From: a virus
IMG/VR virus record: IMGVR_UViG_3300043570_002385
Location: 1-33,445 of that record
Direction: 5' to 3' (one strand)
Length of the DNA stretch: 33,445 nt
Position numbers and translations under genes: made by a program
The notes under the pieces: model-generated
What the model was told of the DNA's origin: nothing
Database searches by the model: none
Seen by the model: the letters and a program-made list of their open reading frames with translations, nothing else
Shown here: piece by piece, positions 9,301 to 16,981 of the stretch
How the letters are laid out: each line of letters opens with the position of its first letter
Position numbering within the stretch: position 1 is the first letter of the stretch

Positions 9301-9852
9301 TTAGGGGGCTATAGACTCAATAATGTCTTGCATCTGGTGATAGTCGTAGTCGATAATTATCTTGTTACCGCCATAGGTTCGGGCTGTTCCAAAATCTACA
9401 ATATCCCTAACCTCTTCTAGTTGATATATCTTGAAGTTGTGGAAGTAGAATTTGCAAGTCATCCCACCGATAGGAGCATGGTTTCTGGCCCATACATTTA
9501 TATCTTCAGCAGTTTCATCTCCACGGTCCATAAGCCTTAGCACTGATTCTTGAACTTTGATCATGCTTTCAGTTACATCATTTTGGGTAGCATAAAAATA
9601 GTACAAAAGTTGTTCACATTTAATGTGTGGGAAAGGAGATCTTCTCATCCTAATTAGTCTGTCATATACAGCAACCACTCCTTGATAAGACGCTCTCTCT
9701 TGATTAATAACTACCCATTGCTCAGTTAAATCATCAAGTGTGTTTGGAAGAGTGGGGAAAAATGGTATTGCAATCTCTGTATTGTTAAATATTTTTTCTT
9801 GAAGGTATGTGTTTACCCATAGTCCTGGTGTGTTTAGTGTTGATGTTGACAT
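9301..9852 (-). CDS. Probable tail terminator / tail-completion protein
   Basis: 183 residues beginning MSTSTLNTPGLWVNTYLQEK. Its ATG overlaps the stop of the previous gene (TAATG), implying translational coupling. It is the last gene of a tight connector cluster and directly precedes the major tail protein gene, where long-tailed phages usually keep the tail terminator. The mixed alpha/beta composition and size fit, but no diagnostic motif is seen. A minor neck protein is the alternative. Confidence 0.55.
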   Translation of the reverse strand: MSTSTLNTPGLWVNTYLQEKIFNNTEIAIPFFPTLPNTLDDLTEQWVVINQERASYQGVVAVYDRLIRMRRSPFPHIKCEQLLYYFYATQNDVTESMIKVQESVLRLMDRGDETAEDINVWARNHAPIGGMTCKFYFHNFKIYQLEEVRDIVDFGTARTYGGNKIIIDYDYHQMQDIIESIAP

Positions 9853-10526
9853 TATGATACCATCCCCGCACTTGCTACCCAGCGAGATCCAACAGACATT
9901 CCTGTTGGTCTGCCACCTCTTTTACCAGCAGCCAAGTTCTTCTTATAAACTGTTGGATTAGCAAAGTGTTTATCAATACCGCTTGATCTTAAAAATGCTT
10001 GAGTAAAATATCTGCCGAAGAACATATCCCAAACATTTTCAAATTGTCCTTGTGTATTTCCTCCAGGGTTTTGAACAACAACTGGTCTCTTTGTATATAC
10101 AACTTGTCCACCAACCTCAAACCTTAAAGTCTCTCCATTAATTGGCTTAATAACAACTGGCTGACCAAGTTCCATAACCTTTGCCTTGTTTTCAAAAGGA
10201 ACTCTTGATCCATCCTGAATAGTTTTTGATTGTTTAAAGTCTGACATAAATGATAAACCAAGGTTGCTTATAGTAAACTTAATGTCAAATAGTCTTGCTG
10301 ATGAACTTCCTGATTGACCCCACTCATAAACATGATGAAGTGTGTCGTAGCCTACTCTTGCATTTGCATCAATAAATTGCGATGCTTGTTCTGCTACCAC
10401 TGGTCCAAGATTTTTAAAAAAGGCAGACTTGCCAACTTGAACACCATCAACAAATCCTAGAGAGTACTCCATAATGTTGTCCATCTCTTTACGAAACTTC
10501 TTGCTATCCATTCTTACTTTAATCAT
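9852..10526 (-). CDS. Probable head-tail joining / neck protein
   Basis: 224 residues starting MIKVRMDSKKFRKEMDNIMEY. The start overlaps the preceding stop by 4 nt (ATGA) and its own stop overlaps the next start (TAATG). The basic start and basic, glycine-rich C-terminal third (AAGKRGGRPTGMSVGSR) recall HK97 gp10-like tail-completion proteins, which are similarly placed between head closure and tail terminator genes. The assignment is by gene order and general character; no catalytic motif is visible. Confidence 0.5.
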   Translation of the reverse strand: MIKVRMDSKKFRKEMDNIMEYSLGFVDGVQVGKSAFFKNLGPVVAEQASQFIDANARVGYDTLHHVYEWGQSGSSSARLFDIKFTISNLGLSFMSDFKQSKTIQDGSRVPFENKAKVMELGQPVVIKPINGETLRFEVGGQVVYTKRPVVVQNPGGNTQGQFENVWDMFFGRYFTQAFLRSSGIDKHFANPTVYKKNLAAGKRGGRPTGMSVGSRWVASAGMVS

Positions 10527-10969
10527 ACATCTACCGCCTGATTCTCAGATCTGCGTACGACAAGGTTATAATATTCAATACCGCCAAATGGTCCTACGAA
10601 TGGCTCTTGTGTTGCAATTTCAAAGATTGTCGACTTGCCTGCTCTTGGTCCTGCTGTTTCTGTGTATATATGATTACAGTTTTTGTCACGAATATTTGTC
10701 AAAATAATGTTTGTCATTGAGTGAGGAGTATCTAAACTTGATATTCTAATGTCGGTCTTTACTCTTCCAATGAGAGATGTTTTCTGTGTAATGTTGACAT
10801 TTGGAGTTATTTCTTCTTTGCCTGCGCCACCAACAGAATTAAAATTACCAGCAATAGTTTTATCTAGAACCCAAGTCTTTTTAACATTTCCATAAACCCC
10901 TTGATCAACAATTGGGTAGTAGACATCTGCTTGCATTGGGAATATAAAGTCTGGCTCTTCGCATATCAT
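10523..10969 (-). CDS. Probable head closure (stopper) protein
   Basis: 148 residues starting MICEEPDFIFPMQADVYYP. Its ATG overlaps the upstream stop (TAATG) and its stop overlaps the next ATG by 4 nt. Length, predicted beta-rich character and place as second gene of the connector cluster fit a head closure protein, which seals the portal and adaptor after DNA packaging. No diagnostic motif, so the role is inferred from gene order. Confidence 0.5.
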   Translation of the reverse strand: MICEEPDFIFPMQADVYYPIVDQGVYGNVKKTWVLDKTIAGNFNSVGGAGKEEITPNVNITQKTSLIGRVKTDIRISSLDTPHSMTNIILTNIRDKNCNHIYTETAGPRAGKSTIFEIATQEPFVGPFGGIEYYNLVVRRSENQAVDV

Positions 10970-11886
10970 TAAATTATCCCTGGCTTGGTAATAGTCTTAA
11001 CATACTTCTCCAGTATCTTATCTACCAAGAAGTTACCAGTACCATCAAACATTGTTTTATCAAACTGAATTCTAAACTGATCTGTATTGTATGCAGTTAC
11101 ATATCTCTTGTAGTAGTCTAACTTTCCACACTTAAGATCTTCAATTAAAAGTTTTGAAGCATATTCGATATCTGCAGGAACAGTTAAATATCCTTGGTCA
11201 ACAACGATTGTGTAGTCATAGTTTTTAGGAAATCCTGTTCCATCATAACCATAGTATCCAAGATCTCCTCTTCCAGAAATAAGGTTTGGTCCTGTTGATT
11301 CAGATCTGTTTAGTTGTCCAGAATAAACTTTTTGTATTGCAGTCTTGTCTGATGTTATTACATAATCATATTTATTTTCTTCTGGAGTCGATCTGTCATA
11401 GACTAGTTCGTTATTCTCATATATCTTAAATACTCTGTAAGCCTTGTCCCATAAAGAGAAGTAGTCTGAGCCATTTCCTGTGCCAACAACTGTTACCTTT
11501 TTGTTATAAAATCCTTCTGCTACAAATGTGTCAATGATTGATCTTGCAACTAATTCTAATGTTGTATATTCAGCAATCTCAGATGCTGTTGTTCCTAGTG
11601 TGTTTGGATCTACATATGGTCTGATTAGTTCGTAGAACTCTTCGTAGATTAAAACTTCTGTCCCGCTAACAATTTTAAAAAGTTCAACTCTGTAATTATT
11701 GTCATATCTTCCAGGAAGAGAAATTTCTAAGTCATCTCCTGTAGATGAATCTAAAAAATCTATATCTTGTACTGAAAGATCCGCCATATCTGTAACCCTT
11801 GCATAGATGTCTACATTGTTATACCCTGCTGGGACAACAAAGTTAACTGCAATTGTTTCGTATGGCGGAACCCTCAATATCTCCAT
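10969..11886 (-). CDS. Probable head-tail adaptor with an N-terminal beta domain
   Basis: 305 residues starting MEILRVPPYETIAVNFVVP. The first ~90 residues look like an Ig-like beta domain (ARVTDMADLS...YRVELFKI). Residues ~115-305 hold helical stretches (ELVARSIIDTFVAEGFY, EYASKLLIEDLKCGKLDYYKRYV) of the kind found in head-tail adaptors of the gp6/gp15 type. It starts 3 nt after the stop of the acidic protein gene, with no strong Shine-Dalgarno, so translation is probably coupled. It is longer than a usual adaptor (100-180 residues) because of the N-terminal domain. Role inferred from gene order. Confidence 0.5.
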   Translation of the reverse strand: MEILRVPPYETIAVNFVVPAGYNNVDIYARVTDMADLSVQDIDFLDSSTGDDLEISLPGRYDNNYRVELFKIVSGTEVLIYEEFYELIRPYVDPNTLGTTASEIAEYTTLELVARSIIDTFVAEGFYNKKVTVVGTGNGSDYFSLWDKAYRVFKIYENNELVYDRSTPEENKYDYVITSDKTAIQKVYSGQLNRSESTGPNLISGRGDLGYYGYDGTGFPKNYDYTIVVDQGYLTVPADIEYASKLLIEDLKCGKLDYYKRYVTAYNTDQFRIQFDKTMFDGTGNFLVDKILEKYVKTITKPGII

Positions 11887-11889
11887 GAA

Positions 11890-12324
11890 TTACTTACCGA
11901 ATTCCTTGGCAACTTCTTCTGGTGCTGCGATGCGGATATGTGATCTTGTCAACCACTTTTCTGCAGCAGCCTTTTCAACAATATTATATCCACGGTAGAC
12001 CTTGCCTACTTCTGACCATGTAACATTCTTTGTTGAGTAAAGAGCAACTGTTTCTTTCTTTTCTTCTGACTTTGCGCTTTTCTTTCTTGGGGCAGCCTTG
12101 ACTGCTGTAGTAGCACCAATGACTCCGTTTGCTACTGATCCAAGTGCCTGAACTTCTTCAGGTGCTTCGTATGCAGGTGTTTCAACGACTGCCTGAGCAG
12201 GCTCTTCTACAACTGGAGTTTCTTCAATATGTTCTTCAACTGTTTCTTCAACAACTGGTGCTTCGTAAACTGGTGCTTCAAATACTGCTTCTTCTTCAAT
12301 TGGATTATTATTCATATTTTCCAT
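11890..12324 (-). CDS. Acidic Glu/Pro/Val-rich protein of unknown function next to the capsid gene
   Basis: 144 residues starting MENMNNNPIEEEAVFEAP. Residues ~8-60 are low-complexity and acidic, built from irregular repeats of EAPVYEAPVVEE and EETPVVEEP. Residues ~75-95 are lysine-rich (APRKKSAKSEEKKE). The last ~50 residues look folded (VTWSEVGKVYRGYNIVEKAAAEKWL). A good Shine-Dalgarno (AAGGAGG) sits 4 nt before the ATG, and the gene has its own extended -10 promoter behind the capsid terminator. The place just after the major capsid gene suggests a head-associated or connector protein; the function is not recognisable from sequence. Confidence 0.75.
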   Translation of the reverse strand: MENMNNNPIEEEAVFEAPVYEAPVVEETVEEHIEETPVVEEPAQAVVETPAYEAPEEVQALGSVANGVIGATTAVKAAPRKKSAKSEEKKETVALYSTKNVTWSEVGKVYRGYNIVEKAAAEKWLTRSHIRIAAPEEVAKEFGK

Positions 12325-12341
12325 GATTCCTCCTTGTTAGT

Positions 12342-12350
12342 ATTATATCA
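12342..12350 (-). promoter_or_regulatory. Extended -10 promoter for the connector gene cluster
   Basis: Minus strand reads TGA-TATAAT (TATAAT at 12342-12347), about 18 nt before the ATG of the acidic protein. It would restart transcription right after the capsid terminator and probably feeds the overlapping genes down to 9301. Confidence 0.65.
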
Positions 12351-12364
12351 TTATAAATTTATAA

Positions 12365-12394
12365 GGGGAGCAGGAGAACTAACTCCCACTCCCC
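12365..12394 (-). terminator. Hairpin terminator after the major capsid gene
   Basis: A 12-bp stem (12383-12394 with 12365-12376, two G-U pairs in minus-strand RNA) around a 6-nt loop, 21 nt after the capsid stop codon, followed by UUAUAAAUUU. The U tract is imperfect, so read-through is likely to be partial. Confidence 0.75.
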
Positions 12395-12415
12395 CTAAAT
12401 TTTACTGTTTACAGA

Positions 12416-13564
12416 TTATGCGTCTGAAGCAGCGTCAGCGAATGCGATAGCATCTTGTTCTTCCCATTGAATACCGAAGCGAACGAAGACTGTATATTCT
12501 ACAGTGTCCTTCTTTGGCTTGTATTCACGGTTAACAGTGATATCACGCTGGAAGCCCCATACACGGTTCTGTGGGAATGTCAAGTCGACATATCCTGCAG
12601 GGTAGTAAGGAACTTCTTGTACGTCGATTCCTAGGACACGAGTTGTACGTGCTCCACCGAATGTCTGTGCTCCACCGTCAAGGTATGCCTGACGATTTGT
12701 TGGAGTACCGCCAGCCTGAGAAGCGAACGCTTCTGCGACTGCGTCTGCTAGAGTACCGTTGTTCTTAACGATTCCCTGGAATGCATCTGTACCAGCATAG
12801 AACTTCAAGTTAGACTTGATAGCACGATACTTGCGTGGCATTGCAAGAATGATGTTCTGCATTACATCTGTTGTCCAGGCGTTATTAGCGACTGTTACAA
12901 CTGATTCATGAGCATCTCCGTCTGTCTTTACACGGTTTACGAATCCTTCCATAATTCCTAGGAATGCATCGTTACCTGAACCTACACCATTAATGGCGAG
13001 ATCTTCGATATCATTACCAAAAGCATTTGTCATCAAACGGACAATGTGATCTTCTAGTGCTGCACCTTCGATATTATCTTCTAGTGATTCTGATGAAACT
13101 TCCCAGTCAAGACGAATCTTCTTTGTAGTCAATTCAACCTTTGAGAATGTTGCACCTGCGTTTGTGTAATCGCCAACTGCTTGCGCTGCTGCACGAATTA
13201 CACGCTCTCCGACGTTTACCTTTTCGAGTTCCATTGTATTGGCTCTCATAGTAACACGACGGCCATCTTTGGCGAGGATTGTAGCATCCCACACGTAGTC
13301 AATAAAACGACGTGCTTGCTCTGGGCGGAGAATTCCGCTGCCAGCCTCACCTGAAGGATTTACTGCGTTTGGACCATCTGTAACTCCTGATAGTGCTGTT
13401 GGGATATTCCCCAAGACACCACCGTCAGTGTAATTACCTGGTACGTTTGAACCTGCATCTGATCCAGATGCGAATGCGCCCTGACCCTGATAGAGTCCTG
13501 GTGCAGTTCCGCCTAGGTTACCTGAAGTACCTGGCTGGTTCTTTTCTATATTTTGTTCCGACAT
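12416..13564 (-). CDS. Major capsid protein (HK97 fold)
   Basis: 382 residues, forming the icosahedral shell. Residues ~1-75 are a flexible Gly/Asn/Ser/Pro-rich arm (GTSGNLGGTAPGLYQGQG). From ~80 the sequence matches the usual course of capsid proteins: ILRPEQARRFIDYVWD, an E-loop-like stretch with TKKIRLDWEVSSESLEDN, the helix EDHIVRLMTNAFGNDIEDL, and a C-terminal beta segment ending VRFGIQWEEQDAIAF. A strong GGAGG (13572-13576) lies 7 nt before the ATG. It follows the protease and scaffold gene and is followed by a terminator, both usual for a highly expressed capsid gene. Whether the arm is removed by the protease cannot be seen here. Confidence 0.9.
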   Translation of the reverse strand: MSEQNIEKNQPGTSGNLGGTAPGLYQGQGAFASGSDAGSNVPGNYTDGGVLGNIPTALSGVTDGPNAVNPSGEAGSGILRPEQARRFIDYVWDATILAKDGRRVTMRANTMELEKVNVGERVIRAAAQAVGDYTNAGATFSKVELTTKKIRLDWEVSSESLEDNIEGAALEDHIVRLMTNAFGNDIEDLAINGVGSGNDAFLGIMEGFVNRVKTDGDAHESVVTVANNAWTTDVMQNIILAMPRKYRAIKSNLKFYAGTDAFQGIVKNNGTLADAVAEAFASQAGGTPTNRQAYLDGGAQTFGGARTTRVLGIDVQEVPYYPAGYVDLTFPQNRVWGFQRDITVNREYKPKKDTVEYTVFVRFGIQWEEQDAIAFADAASDA

Positions 13565-13585
13565 ATTGTCACCTCCTGTGATTTT

Positions 13586-14179
13586 CTAACTTAATAGATC
13601 GGCTGTTTTGAGGAAACTACCGCCCCATAGGGATTTTTCAACCGTTTCAGGTTGATTCTGTACTATCTCGCCGAGATCGCCAGACTTTCGAAAAGCAGTG
13701 TCGGCTTCCACAGCGTCAACTCTCTTTCCAAACTTATCAAATTCATTCTTTGCTGCAGCAATATCTTTTGCTACTTCTGTGAATGACTCTTTTACTACTT
13801 CAACGTCAACCTTTGAAGACTTAAGCATTTCTACTTCTGCCTGCAAAGACTTAACTGTTAATACTAGATCGCTAAAGGCTTTTTCAAGACCGTCATTTGT
13901 TTCTGTGACTGAATCCTGAATTACTTCATCTGACTTTGGAGCCATAGGCTTTTTCTTAGCCTCTGCCTCTTCATCGGCTGGAGTTTCTGCAGCATCTTCT
14001 TCAGTATCTTCTTCATCAGCGACTGGTGCTTTCGCAGCCTTCTCTGTTTCAGTTTCTTCTACTGCAGTTTCTACTGCATCTGCTTTCACATCTGCCTCTG
14101 GAGCGACCTCTGACTTTGCTACTTCTACTGATGCTTCTGTTTCAATAACTTCTGCAACTGCTTCTGTTTTTTCTGTCAT
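13586..14179 (-). CDS. Nested scaffold protein from an in-frame internal start
   Basis: An internal ATG at 14179, in frame with the protease gene, is preceded by a perfect AAGGAGGT (14187-14194) with 7-nt spacing, the strongest Shine-Dalgarno in this gene. It would make a separate 197-residue protein (MTEKTEAVAEVIETEAS...) that holds only the acidic, coiled-coil scaffold part. Lambda C/Nu3 is the classic case of a scaffold nested in the 3' end of a protease gene, and the domain boundary here falls where that model expects. No protein data are available, so separate expression is an inference from the ribosome binding site. Confidence 0.7.
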   Translation of the reverse strand: MTEKTEAVAEVIETEASVEVAKSEVAPEADVKADAVETAVEETETEKAAKAPVADEEDTEEDAAETPADEEAEAKKKPMAPKSDEVIQDSVTETNDGLEKAFSDLVLTVKSLQAEVEMLKSSKVDVEVVKESFTEVAKDIAAAKNEFDKFGKRVDAVEADTAFRKSGDLGEIVQNQPETVEKSLWGGSFLKTADLLS

Positions 14180-14965
14180 AGGTTGTACCTCCTTGTTAAT
14201 CTTAGAAGTATTAATGCCTTTAGCACTATCAACTAAGAATTTTATCATTGTTGTTTTTTCACTATCCGTTTTTTCAACGAACCCTATATTTTTCATTGGC
14301 TCTCCAGAGATTGGGCTATTCTCGGATTCATTTTCTGATACAGTAACAATTCCAGACTCTGTATCCCAAAAAACATTTTCAATCACTGTGTTGTCACCCT
14401 TTACCATATCGACTCCATCAACTTTTTCTACGGAAATAATATTTGCAAACTGATTTGCTGGGGAATCTACAAGACTCAACTCAACTAAATCGTATTCTTT
14501 AATAATTCTAATTTGTGTATCTGACTTCTCATCGTAACCGTCGTCCCACTTATTCATTCTTCCGCCAATTGAAAAACCAGTAAGAGTTCCGTCTAGAACT
14601 TTTTCCCAAGTATCTTGTGCACCCTTTGAAACATATGCAGATACAAATACTCCATTATAGAATTTCTTTGTTTCTGGATCAAAGTACTTCTCTGCTTTAA
14701 AATTAACCATCTTACCAACTGCTAATGGTTGGTGCATTTCTCTAATGTTGCCTCTGAATTTTGCAAACGCATTCATTGATGCTTCTGCTGTAACAATATC
14801 CATCTGCTTGTCTAGGTTGTCAAGGGATGCAAAACCTGATACGGTTCTACGTTCTTTATCCACCTTACTGAAAGGCAGAGAAAACCTTAGATTGTCACCT
14901 TCGGAATTCCAGTTGGCTTTAGAGATAGTCATGGTAGTATATATTATATGCCCCTTTTTAAGCAT
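13586..14965 (-). CDS. Prohead protease with C-terminal scaffold domain
   Basis: 459 residues. Residues ~25-180 are a prohead protease of the S78/XkdF type: VSGFASLDNLDKQMDIV, REMHQP with the likely catalytic His78, the core GTLTGFSIGG, and VELSLVDSPAN with the likely nucleophile Ser164. From ~263 onward comes an acidic Ala/Glu/Val-rich helical segment and a predicted coiled coil (SLQAEVEMLKSSKVDVEVV), typical of scaffolds. It lies between portal and capsid, where it would drive and then clear procapsid assembly. It starts 7 nt after the portal stop. A second in-frame ATG at 14932 (MTISKANWNSEGDN) is an equally plausible start, as the family match begins after it. An internal start makes the scaffold alone. 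Confidence 0.88.
   Translation of the reverse strand: MLKKGHIIYTTMTISKANWNSEGDNLRFSLPFSKVDKERRTVSGFASLDNLDKQMDIVTAEASMNAFAKFRGNIREMHQPLAVGKMVNFKAEKYFDPETKKFYNGVFVSAYVSKGAQDTWEKVLDGTLTGFSIGGRMNKWDDGYDEKSDTQIRIIKEYDLVELSLVDSPANQFANIISVEKVDGVDMVKGDNTVIENVFWDTESGIVTVSENESENSPISGEPMKNIGFVEKTDSEKTTMIKFLVDSAKGINTSKINKEVQPMTEKTEAVAEVIETEASVEVAKSEVAPEADVKADAVETAVEETETEKAAKAPVADEEDTEEDAAETPADEEAEAKKKPMAPKSDEVIQDSVTETNDGLEKAFSDLVLTVKSLQAEVEMLKSSKVDVEVVKESFTEVAKDIAAAKNEFDKFGKRVDAVEADTAFRKSGDLGEIVQNQPETVEKSLWGGSFLKTADLLS
14187..14194 (-). promoter_or_regulatory. Internal ribosome binding site for the nested scaffold
   Basis: AAGGAGGT on the minus strand, 7 nt before the in-frame ATG at 14179, inside the protease gene. 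Nothing comparable precedes the start of the full-length protein. Confidence 0.75.
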
Positions 14966-14972
14966 ATCTCAA

Positions 14973-16559
14973 TTATTGAGATGATCGCCCTTCGCCTTTT
15001 GGATTTCTTCCAGCGATAGTAGCAGAACCATCTGATTGATTGTTGGTTCTTTCGGCGTCTCTTTCACGATCTGCTGGATTATTTGTAGCCTCTGGCTTTG
15101 CAACAACTGGATCATCACCACCATCTCTTTGTGGCATTCCAAGAATAGTTCTTGCCTCATTAGGAACCATAATTTGATTCTTAACATAGCGCTCAAGGAT
15201 CTGAGACTGAGCAATTTCATCAGTAAGTGTAAGTTCGTTGAACTTGAAATCTAGAATATCTGTCTTTTCACGAATGATCTTATTGATCATCTTGTTTAAC
15301 TTATCCTGTGCTGGTCTTGAAACTTGCTCCTTAAATGTTCTATCCTGTGCCAATGCTGCTGCAATGTTTGATGAATCTCCCCCGCCAAGTTTAGACAATG
15401 GAACTTGGTGAGCAACCAAAATGTCGTCACGGTTTTGCTTACGGTATTCTTTAAATGAGCCTTCCTGAATTCCATTCTCAATTGGTTCCATCTTAAACTC
15501 AACCTTGTTACCATCTGAATCTCCTGGCAATGGGATGTAAAGAGTTCTGTGGTTTTGTCCCTTTAGGCCTGTCTGCAAGAATCTAAACATCTTGTCTTCT
15601 GCTTCTGCTGATAACTTTGCACCCTTAAGAGTTACAACGTATCTTGGAACAGCCTTGTTGCTAAAGAAATCAATGTTGTACTGTGATGCAAGTGCGTCAC
15701 CGTAAAGAGAGTTTATTGCTGCCAAGATGTCAGGTACTCCATAGAAAGTGTTTAGTGGAGAGTATGACTTAAAGTGAATAATCTCGTTTGGTCTTGGATC
15801 TGTCCCTAGAGGGTTTGGATTAGACGCTCCAAAATTACGGAAGTAGACAACCTTGTTTCCAATTACTTGAACGAACCCATCACGAAGTCTTCTGATTCTA
15901 ATTGTTGTTGAAGGTATATGACCAACATATCCAATCTCTCCCTTAACAGTTCTTCCAACTTCTAGGTATGCATTACCAGTAGACTGAAGGTCTGTAAAAA
16001 TTTTCTCCATAGTTGATGTAAATGAATCTTCTGTGTTTAAGGATTCTAGCCAATCTCTAACTTCAATCTTTGCTCTTTCAATTCTTTTTCTTGCTCTTCC
16101 GATTGCATCGTTGTCTGAAGATGACTCCAACTTTAACATTGTTCTTGCTGAAACCTCAAAGTCATAGCCAAGTCCAACAATGTTTTCTACCTTTGCATCA
16201 ATAGCAGCATGATTAGCAAATGATGTATCATAATAACTTGCTAGTTCATAAAGATTCCATGGTGGTGTAATAACATCAAACAAACCATAACCATTTCTGT
16301 AAATAGTTCCTGGATTAATTTCTTTTGATCTTGCACCGTTGATACCAGTGCTCTCTGCCCTAGATGAATCAATGTATCCTTGTGTTACTTCTGTCTTTGA
16401 TATTCTGCTTGCTCTTCGCTTAAAGTTATTTTCTAGTCCCTCGAAAAATTTTAGATCATCCCACGACTTATTGAATGGGTCTTGCTTAATAAAAGTATCA
16501 TCTTCTGGTGCAAGTTCATCGATTCTTGCTGGGATTCTATATTCTGAATTATCTGACAT
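14973..16559 (-). CDS. Portal protein
   Basis: 528 residues, the dodecameric gate through which DNA enters and leaves the head. The core at roughly residues 95-450 follows the PBSX/HK97 portal pattern: FANHAAIDAKVENIVGLGYDF, LQSTGNAYLEVGR, IIHFKSYSPLNTFYGVPDI followed by an AINSLYGDALASQYN helix, FFSNKAVPRYVVTL, and later DDILVAHQVPLSKLGG. The last ~60 residues are hydrophilic and disordered in character. Its ATG overlaps the stop of the upstream small gene (TAATG), so the two are translationally coupled, and the protease gene follows 7 nt after its stop. Length is normal for the family. Confidence 0.92.
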   Translation of the reverse strand: MSDNSEYRIPARIDELAPEDDTFIKQDPFNKSWDDLKFFEGLENNFKRRASRISKTEVTQGYIDSSRAESTGINGARSKEINPGTIYRNGYGLFDVITPPWNLYELASYYDTSFANHAAIDAKVENIVGLGYDFEVSARTMLKLESSSDNDAIGRARKRIERAKIEVRDWLESLNTEDSFTSTMEKIFTDLQSTGNAYLEVGRTVKGEIGYVGHIPSTTIRIRRLRDGFVQVIGNKVVYFRNFGASNPNPLGTDPRPNEIIHFKSYSPLNTFYGVPDILAAINSLYGDALASQYNIDFFSNKAVPRYVVTLKGAKLSAEAEDKMFRFLQTGLKGQNHRTLYIPLPGDSDGNKVEFKMEPIENGIQEGSFKEYRKQNRDDILVAHQVPLSKLGGGDSSNIAAALAQDRTFKEQVSRPAQDKLNKMINKIIREKTDILDFKFNELTLTDEIAQSQILERYVKNQIMVPNEARTILGMPQRDGGDDPVVAKPEATNNPADRERDAERTNNQSDGSATIAGRNPKGEGRSSQ

Positions 16560-16963
16560 TAGTCATCACTTCCATACTTTGCAATAGTGTCCTTGGCTGC
16601 TTGTACTGCTCCAAGGTCGTTCATTGAAGGAATTAGTCCTTCTGCTAGTCTTTGCTTCTGCTCAGAGTATTCTTCTTCTGAGATTCTAGTTAGTCCTGGT
16701 ACAAAGATGCATTCGCCATCTCCTTCATCCCCGTAATATTTTGCAGCATCACGAAGTTTTGCAATCTGTGAGATGTCACCACGCATTGATTCTATGTTTA
16801 AAACAGATCCAGTTCCGTCTGTAAACCACTTTCCACTAGCCTTTTTGTATACATACAGGCCCCATTCGTAGTGCTTCTCAATAACTTTTACACGGGATTC
16901 GCCAACTTGACCCTTCATCTTGGGCAATTGCTTACTCTTTTTTTTAGGATTTTCTACATTCAT
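16559..16963 (-). CDS. Small basic protein coupled to the portal gene, function unknown
   Basis: 134 residues from ATG 16963 (MNVENPKKKSKQLPKMKGQ). An ATG at 16969 is also in frame, but it lies only 1 nt after the -10 box, while 16963 is 7 nt after it, where a leaderless message would begin; there is no Shine-Dalgarno for either. The N-terminus is lysine-rich. The middle (HYEWGLYVYKKASGKWF, GSVLNIESMRGD) looks like a small beta domain, and the C-terminus is helical and acidic. It overlaps the portal start by one base. I do not recognise a family; a portal-associated or packaging-related protein is a guess from coupling. Confidence 0.7.
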   Translation of the reverse strand: MNVENPKKKSKQLPKMKGQVGESRVKVIEKHYEWGLYVYKKASGKWFTDGTGSVLNIESMRGDISQIAKLRDAAKYYGDEGDGECIFVPGLTRISEEEYSEQKQRLAEGLIPSMNDLGAVQAAKDTIAKYGSDD

Positions 16964-16970
16964 AACCATA

Positions 16971-16979
16971 AGTATACCA
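16971..16979 (-). promoter_or_regulatory. Extended -10 promoter giving a leaderless mRNA (portal unit)
   Basis: Minus strand reads TGG-TATACT (TATACT at 16971-16976), then 7 nt to the ATG at 16963. It probably drives the small gene, portal, protease/scaffold and capsid down to the terminator at 12365-12394. Confidence 0.65.
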
Positions 16980-16981
16980 TA

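Noticed and set aside
14929-14965. TATAAT just before ATG 14932 as a further leaderless promoter
   Set aside because: It lacks the TGN prefix and the spacing to the ATG is 10 nt, unlike the regular set; kept only as an alternative start for the protease.
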